Notes under the pieces: model-generated
What the model saw: only the letters and a program-made list of their open reading frames with translations
What the model was told of the DNA's origin: nothing
The model's database searches: none
Made by a program: the position numbers and the translations under genes
NCBI GenBank assembly: GCA_010015655.1
Contig: ML976679.1
Span: 598,346-662,345 of the forward strand
Length of the DNA: 64,000 nucleotides
From: Bimuria novae-zelandiae CBS 107.79
Lineage: Eukaryota; Ascomycota; Dothideomycetes; Pleosporales; Didymosphaeriaceae
Direction: 5' to 3'
Part shown: positions 57,722 to 64,000 of the stretch, one piece after another
Layout of the letters: each line of letters opens with the position of its first letter
Numbering within the stretch: position 1 is the first letter of the stretch

Positions 57722-59217
57722 TCACCGCAGAGAAACTCTGTCAGCGCAAATGGAATAGGGGAGGGTTTGTTGGGGCGTTTGCAGACGCTGCCAGGCGTGT
57801 GGCACGTTGTAGAGAGAACTGGGCGCACACGCGCATATACCATTCCATTGCGTATTCTTTAAGAGCATATTTACACTCCTCTCCTCTGTCCTGTTTCTTG
57901 CTTTAGGTTAACTTGCTTTATGTATTTTTCAAGCATCGGTTTGGCGAGATTGCATAGCGAGGTGTGCTAGGGGTCGGAAACTCTCAACTGTTTGTTTCTG
58001 ATATCTTTGGGTGTAGAGAGTGATGTTGGTAGTAGAGGAGGAGGGGTGGGAGATAGGTAGATTGAATAGAAGTATAGCTACCGAAGATGTGTGAGGATTT
58101 ATTAGGTGATGTGTGCTCGTCGTGCTTGTGTGGTGGTAGATGAGTGGGGCAGGGATAAGATAGGAGGATAAGATTGCAGGGTGATGTAGGGGCGGAGAAT
58201 CGGGGTATGACGGGTGAGTTGACAAGGTAGGGGTGCGTTATTGTAGATGGTAGATGGTAGTGTTAATTCGTAGTAATGTAGTTTTAGATTAGAGTGGGCG
58301 GGGAGGCTGGCTGCTTGGGGTGGGGAGTTGTAGTTATATCTGAGTCGCGGTGGCAGGGGCTCACGAGTGCGAGTAGGGGTATTGTATAGCAGAACAGGGT
58401 AATCTAGTGGTTATCCTGGGGTCGTTGTTGTTGGTAGGAGTGTTGGTATCGTCCGCGATTGTTACGAGCGAACTCAGCCTCCCCGATGCTCTGGATTCTG
58501 CGATTCCATGCTCAGCGCGAGGGATTTTGTCCTGAAGGGTACCAAACCATGGATTTTGCAAGGCATGGTGGGCATTTCGTGTAGGAGAGGTGTTTATCTA
58601 AAGGAATGGGGGTGGGGTGATGGAAGCGAGGAAGGATATGTATGGGCGTAAGGAAAGAGTAAAGGAACAAAGGGGCAAGTGTAATGGGTTGCAGGATAAC
58701 GGAACAATGGACGGCAGAACTCATTCAGTTAACCAATTTTTGAGTCTGTAATTAGACGTGTAGTTTGTAGAATGATTTGTTTTATATATTTACATAGAAT
58801 ATAAGTGTTGGGCAGGTGTATGTAAGGATAGCAGCTTCGAGAGCGGAATGTACCTCGAGTCACTACAGAAGGTATTAGAAAGAGTGTATGCGGGAGTGCA
58901 TGCGGCTCTTGTATTAGCGGAGTAATTAGGGCGGTGTATGTGGCGTTTAAACACTTCGGTAGCGCTCAGAAGGCAGGGTAGGCATGTGACAGTATTCGAC
59001 AAGTTGTTATCACTGCCGCTTAGGGGTAAAAGACAGTGCGGCGAAAATCGCGTAGATGCTTAGTAAGGCGCCGTTTGTTCAGCGGTCCACCTTCGTTTTA
59101 CATTTACGATGCCTGCTTACATATTGACCTGCGCTCTCGAGTCTCCTAACCGCCGGCGCCTGCCTGCCGCCCACCAAAAGCAGCTCCGACGCGCTCCCTT
59201 GCCCAATTAATAGCCGG
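57722..59217. other. Gene-free interval after ATG2
   Basis: About 1.5 kb of unremarkable composition with only short frames and no recognisable domain. It probably includes the ATG2 3' untranslated region and the upstream region of the F-box-like gene. Confidence 0.5.
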
Positions 59218-60134
59218 ATGAACTCTACGATGGCCACGGCCTTGCCCGCAAACGGTGGACCTCGAGGCCGCTTTCCACCAGCCGCAATTGGCAGCGGCAC
59301 ATCGCTCCCCGACGACTCTGCCGCCTCTTCCTTCTTGACGCTGCCTGCCGAGATGAGAAACGAAGTGTATAAGTATCTCTTCAGCGCATGCAATAGTCGG
59401 TATTACTAACCGTACTTTACGGTCCGTAATTGGTTTTGGGCCGTACGTACCGCAGTGAGGTGCCTACTGTACTAGGCACCGTACCGTACTAACTTTTAAC
59501 CCGTAATATAGCTATACGGAACCTTTTCTAAATTATTTAAAAATATTAAGTAGTTTTAGAGTTTTATAACTTTAACGTTACTAGTTTTTTTTTTTTTTAA
59601 TTAGTAAAAAGCGGCGTATCACGCGCACGGACACGATAGTAAGTAAAAGTAGATTAAACGTAATATCCTATTATCTACAAGATAGCTATAGATTACCTTT
59701 TTATACTAATAATATTATATAACTACGAGCGCTGTTTCTCCTCTGCTAAACATATAATTATATATAATTATAATTTATTAGCCTTAGAAACTATTAAGAC
59801 CTGCTAGCTACTTTATAAAGTTAACCTCTTATATAAATAATAAGGAGAGAGACGCCAACGCGGTTAATAATAATAATAATGTTTTAGAATCCTTAAATGC
59901 CCTAAAGGATAATCTTAATACTAGCCTCCTTCCTAATTAGGAAATTTATATATACTATAGACCAGCGCTTTCAACGTACAGTACTCCGCACCGCACCGAG
60001 CTCCTGTAAGTTCGTGCGGGTAGTAGGGGAAAATACGTACGTACGGCACGCCAAGACAGTGAGGGAGGTGCGTTACGTACAGCGTAGAGGTCGAATTTCT
60101 GGTCGTACGGGGTCGTAGAATGTATACAAATTGC

Positions 60135-60422
60135 CTAATCGGGAAGGAAATTGGTGGAGAGGTCGCCGGGGAGGTCGCCCTTCTTCTGCTCCTTCTTCTG
60201 CTCCTTCTGCTGCTCTCCATCCTTCTTGACGATGTGGGCAACCAGCTGGGTGAGGTAACTCGTGACAGCGTCTCTCCTCAGCCAGTTCTTTTGAAGCTGG
60301 AGAGCTTCTATCACCGCTGGGGACAGTGAATTGAGATCGCACGTGACTGTACGTTTGGCGGAGGAGAAACAGCGCTCGCAGTCGCATGAGGTGGCTGGCA
60401 CGGAGAGGTGATCTACTGCCAT
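60135..60422 (-). pseudogene. C-terminal fragment of hAT transposase
   Basis: A 95-residue open frame: HLSVPATSCDCERCFSSAKR, then TVTCDLNSLSPAVIEALQLQ and KNWLR, is a textbook hAT C-terminal dimerisation domain, followed by a Lys/Glu/Gln repeat tail. It has normal codons and no stop, while the upstream part of the transposase (towards 63300) is ruined. It is near the element end, where RIP often fades. Confidence 0.85.
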
Positions 60423-62431
60423 TTTATAGATAATTAGGTAACGTTTCTGCCCTATCTCTGTCCACCAGCGGTGTAGATCTTAGAGTAGAGCTACTAAATT
60501 AAAGGACGCTAACATAGTAAGTTTATTTTTATAAAGACTATTAAAATACTTACTTAGCTATATTATATATTTTTACTACTTAAAACCCTTCTTACTAGTA
60601 AAAAAGTAATTATTAACTTATATTATATATATATATATATTTTTAGTATTGCTAGTATACGCGCTAGGGACTTTATATTTACTAAGTAGCTTAAGTAGCT
60701 ACTTATTATCCTCTCCTTTATAAAACTTCTCCGCCTCTAAGTATTATTTAAAAATATTTTTAATAGACTTTTCTGCCTTTTTATACCATAGCTTATGCCT
60801 CTAATAGTAGGTCTTACTCTAAGAGAGTTACAGAAACGGGTAAAAGGCAGTCGCAATATAATAAAGTAATAATAAAATATTAAGATAAGCTTTTTAAGGG
60901 CGAGCGTAACGCTAGAAACTATATAATTATAATATTTAATATCCTTAATTTAATAAACGCTATTTTTATTATTACTATTAGAAAATATATAGATTTTTTA
61001 TAAGTTAATAATTATTTACTATAAGCTTCTAAATCCACTTCTACTGAAGTTACCCTCTAGTAACTTTATATTGTTATAAAACGCCTTTAAAACCTATATT
61101 ATAATAAAAAATTTATTTTGCTTATTATCTAATAGCGCGTTAATTATAAGAAAGTATTTATTATTTATACAAAACAATTATTTTAGACGTACTTAAAGAA
61201 TTATTAAATAGACTTATAAAGATCCTTATAATAGAGTAATATAAGAAAAACGCTATACTAGTAGATACTACTATTTTTAACTAAATTAAGGGTAGAGAAG
61301 GTAAAGAGCTTATTCTTATTAAGTACTAAGTACTATATATCTTGAAAAAGGTGCCTTTTTTATAGAAATTATAAATTACGTTTATAAATTATAGAGTTTA
61401 CTAATAGCACTATAACTATAAAATAAAACGTACTCCTTTTTAAGTACTAACTAGGCTAATTTTTTTTTAATTTATTAACGCTATTGTTATATATAAAAGC
61501 TTTTATAATAAGGTTAGTTATATACCTAGTATAACGTATATAATACTAAGTATTAATATAGAGGTTCTTAGGTATAATAGTTTTAAGCGTATTAATAAAT
61601 ATTATGCTATTATTTACAGCGTTATTCTTTATAAAGTAGTAAAGTTTTTAGGTAAAAGTATACTAATAGATAATATTAAGGATAATCTAAGCGTATATAG
61701 TCCCTGTATAATTATAAAATAGAGTCTAAAATGCTATATATAGGTCGCGTTACTAGTGTTTAGCATCTCAAAGGCGCGTTAGTAAGGCTCGGATCTTTAT
61801 TAGTTCTCCTAAATCCGCCTATCTCCGGGGTCTTGACATAGTGCTATAATACCATTACTTATTAATAAAGTAGGTAATAGCTCTTAAAAAGTCTATATTA
61901 TTTAGTAAGCTTTATATATTATAACTTAAACTTATTTTACTTGTTAAAGCGCTTAAAATATCCTAAATCTCCTACTGTCTATCCCTAAGGCGTAATATTA
62001 CGTATTTTAAAAAAAGTAGTAGGGCTTATAGGTAGGGCGTAAAGTAGTAAGATTTAGTTCTAAATTAGTAAGTCTCTTATTAATAAATATACTAATATAT
62101 TGAAGCTTAAGTTATTTATTATTATTTAATTTATATATACTAAATATAACTCTTCCTCTTGCTAGTAGATATAAGAGACATTACTACTACTTTTTATAGT
62201 AAGGGTAGCGGTATATTACTATAAAGTGCTTAGCTACAAAGCTTTAGGTAATAGTAATAAGCTAGTATCTAAATTAACGTTGTAAGTCTTTTATAAGTAC
62301 TTTTTAATATAAGAGGTGCTATTAACTATCAAATAGTAACGTTTTTTTACTTATATAGCACTCTTTAGAGAGAAATAGCGTTAACTTTACTTTATTGTTA
62401 TTATTAAAATTAAGTCCCGTACTATAAGCTT

Positions 62432-62762
62432 TGCCACGAGAGCAACGAGTAGAATTGTTCTAGGCCTAGGTAGGCTAGATTGATATACTCGTTCGGTGTC
62501 TACGTGTAGGTACAAGACGTTGGATAAGGAGAAAAGGACTTCTCCCCCCTATCCAGCGTGGATCTATCTATCTCGCTTAGTCTAGGTGCTAGTACCTAGA
62601 TGGCTAGCGTCGCGTCTAACCAATCAGAAGCAAGCTTCGGGGTCTAGGCCATCGGACCTTCGGTTCCCGAAGTATAAGTTCGGAGGCAAAAACCTATATA
62701 CTAACGTATCATTATTAATAGTACGTCTAGACTGTCAGGTTGCCTAGGAGGTTACCGTAACA
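62432..62762. mobile_element. Solo LTR nested in the inner hAT element
   Basis: 331 bp starting TGCCACGAGAGC and ending ACCGTAACA, flanked by a perfect 5-bp duplication AGCTT (62427-62431 and 62763-62767). TG...CA termini and the CG/CA-rich composition contrast sharply with the AT-rich DNA on both sides, so it arrived after, or escaped, the RIP seen around it. Confidence 0.82.
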
Positions 62763-64000
62763 AGCTTAAATAAATCTAATTTAGTATTTACTAAGTATTT
62801 ATGTCTTACTTTTAACTATATACTTAACTTATAAGGCTTTTAAGAGCTTTTTACTATATTAAAAATAAGTCTAATTAATATTATAATAAGGACTTAAGGC
62901 CCGTAGCTTACTAAGGTAAGTATAAAACGCTATAAAAACTATAATTTTAAATGGGACTTTAAATACTAATATAGTAATAGCTACTCTTATGTTAGACGTA
63001 GCATGGTAATATAGCCATAAAGATAAGGAGGATAATACCTATAAAAAAGTAAACTCTAAGATTTCAATTATTATAAAATAATTTATAGTAATTAATTTAC
63101 TACTAATAATTACATATAGGTAGAAGTATAAAGTTAATATAACTTTATAAAAAATTCTACTCTGCTAGTATTATATAAGCTTTTAATAATAAGCTATTAT
63201 TACGCACGAAGTTAGCTAAGAGTATAAATAAAATTTACTAATAGCACACTAATTACTACCTAAAATCTATTAAACGTAATACTATACACCCGTAAGTACG
63301 GCTTCGAAAATGGCTACGAACGGTGCCCTGTACGGGTCGAGGTGCCCGTACGTCCCTACGGCTCAATTCACCCTACGGGTCGTACTGTACGCGGCGTAGT
63401 ACTGCACGTTGAAAGCGCTGCTATAGACCGTATAAACCCTTAAAATAAATCATATAGTAATCCTATAGTACTATACTAAACCCCTAGCCATAGCGTACGT
63501 ACCGTAATAACTAGCAACCGTAACGTAACCGTAGTTAGGGTCGGACCGTCCGTATTACCTACTGTTTCAAGCGTTGTATCACTTCTCAAGAACCAGTCCG
63601 ATCCAAATTATCTTTGGTAACACGAATAACTTTGCGGGTTCCCAAGGAAATGATCGACTAGCTGCGAAGTCACGGATGCTAGCCACGCCCAAAGCTACTA
63701 GCGTGGGCGATTGCGTCGCCCTACTCCAGACCTGTCGCCAGATCTACACCGAGGCAGTCGGCACACTCTACAGTAACAACACTTTTATGCCTCCTACTAA
63801 TCACCTGAGAATTTTTCCGCCCTCTGCACTCCTGGAGTTTGGTGTAGAGTGGATGGTCGCACTAGGCTCGCAATTGCCTCTGTTGAGAAGGGTGTCATCT
63901 AACCTGAAAGGTATGACCAAAAATGTATCACTAGACGTGCTCCCTATAGTGAGATTCATGTGGTTGAACCCTATACCCAATCTTCACATATCTTTCAGCC

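Larger units (their letters stand above)
59963..63420 (-). mobile_element. Inner hAT transposon with perfect 8-bp duplication
   Basis: Ends CAGCGCTTTCAACGT, then A or G, then CAGTACT, are inverted over 23 bp with one mismatch. They are flanked by CTATAGAC on both sides (59955-59962 and 63421-63428). The 3458-bp body is mostly AT-rich and contains a solo LTR at 62432-62762. The outer ~450 bp at the left end is much less mutated than the centre. Confidence 0.9.
59408..63551 (+). mobile_element. Outer hAT remnant holding two later insertions
   Basis: The block is bounded by GTATTACT (59400-59407) and GTATTACC (63552-63559), an 8-bp duplication with one C/T change. Its own sequence is only 59408-59954 and 63429-63551 plus one target copy. 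At about 59716-59815 a plus-strand relic reads ERCFSSAKHIIIYNYNLLAL then ETIKTC, a hAT dimerisation motif with RIP changes. The terminal inverted repeats are unclear, so its ends are less certain than the duplication. Confidence 0.65.
59218..64000 (+). pseudogene. F-box-like gene interrupted by a nested transposon block (3' end outside the window)
   Basis: The first part (59218-59407) encodes a disordered leader and FLTLPAEMRNEVYKYLFSACN, an F-box-like start common in ascomycete proteins, and runs into TAA just inside the insertion. The second part resumes near 63552: joining the two across one copy of the GTATTAC(C/T) duplication gives ...NSRYY-LLFQALYHFSRTSPI in one frame. It goes on through FAGSQGNDRLA and VALLQTCRQIYTEAVGTLYS (typical of the same family) to the window edge with no stop. 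So the host gene was intact before the insertion. Start codon tentative. Confidence 0.78.

Noticed and set aside
59408..63551. Exact terminal inverted repeats for the outer hAT remnant
   Set aside because: Several partial matches (for example ACGGTCCG on both sides) do not line up with the ends set by the target duplication, so only the duplication is claimed.
1..64000. Starship-type giant mobile element or a secondary-metabolite cluster
   Set aside because: No tyrosine-recombinase captain-like gene, PKS, NRPS or terpene cyclase motif was seen.
1..64000. tRNA, rRNA, telomeric repeats or integrated virus
   Set aside because: No cloverleaf with A/B boxes, no rRNA core motifs, no TTAGGG tracts and no viral hallmark genes were recognised; the only reverse transcriptase belongs to the Gypsy element.

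Overview
The window reads as nuclear DNA of a filamentous ascomycete (Pezizomycotina, probably a Dothideomycete). Short introns of about 41 to 65 nt, fungal-only gene types and AT-rich transposon tracts full of TAA/TAG codons in place of CAA/CAG/TGG all point that way. The last feature is the footprint of repeat-induced point mutation (RIP). No bacterial operons, CRISPR, rRNA or tRNA genes were seen.

Layout. 1-16 kb is a transposon bed: a 22-bp minisatellite, a hAT element with 8-bp target duplication, a solo LTR split by a pogo/Fot1-like element, a Gypsy retrotransposon without its 3' end, and a further hAT element. 16-17.5 kb is a decapitated C2H2 zinc-finger gene. 17.8-20 kb is a divergent pair that looks intact (FRG1-like and a 2-oxoglutarate/Fe(II) dioxygenase-like protein). 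21-35 kb is a graveyard of recognisable but broken genes: a small secreted protein and an AAAP transporter, each cut by a copy of the same short solo LTR; an HpPgdA-type polysaccharide deacetylase; a zinc alcohol dehydrogenase split by a 3.6-kb hAT element; an amidase; and a short-chain dehydrogenase. 35-36.9 kb is a second pogo-like element. 37-39.8 kb is a decayed C2H2/fungal-specific transcription factor gene.

39.9-57.7 kb is the conserved core: a 915-residue membrane protein, a Pof3/Dia2-like TPR/F-box/LRR protein, NPR2 of the SEACIT/GATOR1 complex, a CECR1/ADGF-type adenosine deaminase, and autophagy protein ATG2 (about 2168 residues). One AT-rich island with a solo LTR lies between the membrane protein and the Pof3-like gene. 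59.2-64 kb is an F-box-like gene interrupted by a nest: a hAT remnant, holding a second hAT with perfect 8-bp duplication, holding a solo LTR with perfect 5-bp duplication.

How it fits together. NPR2 (TORC1 control by nitrogen) and ATG2 (autophagosome growth) both belong to nitrogen-starvation biology, but they are ordinary housekeeping genes here. The deacetylase, amidase, alcohol dehydrogenase, SDR, transporter and transcription factor could be the ruins of an amide or cyclic-imide catabolic cluster; this is inference. The most notable result is structural: a two-speed locus in which exact insertion sites, nesting order and original reading frames can still be read.
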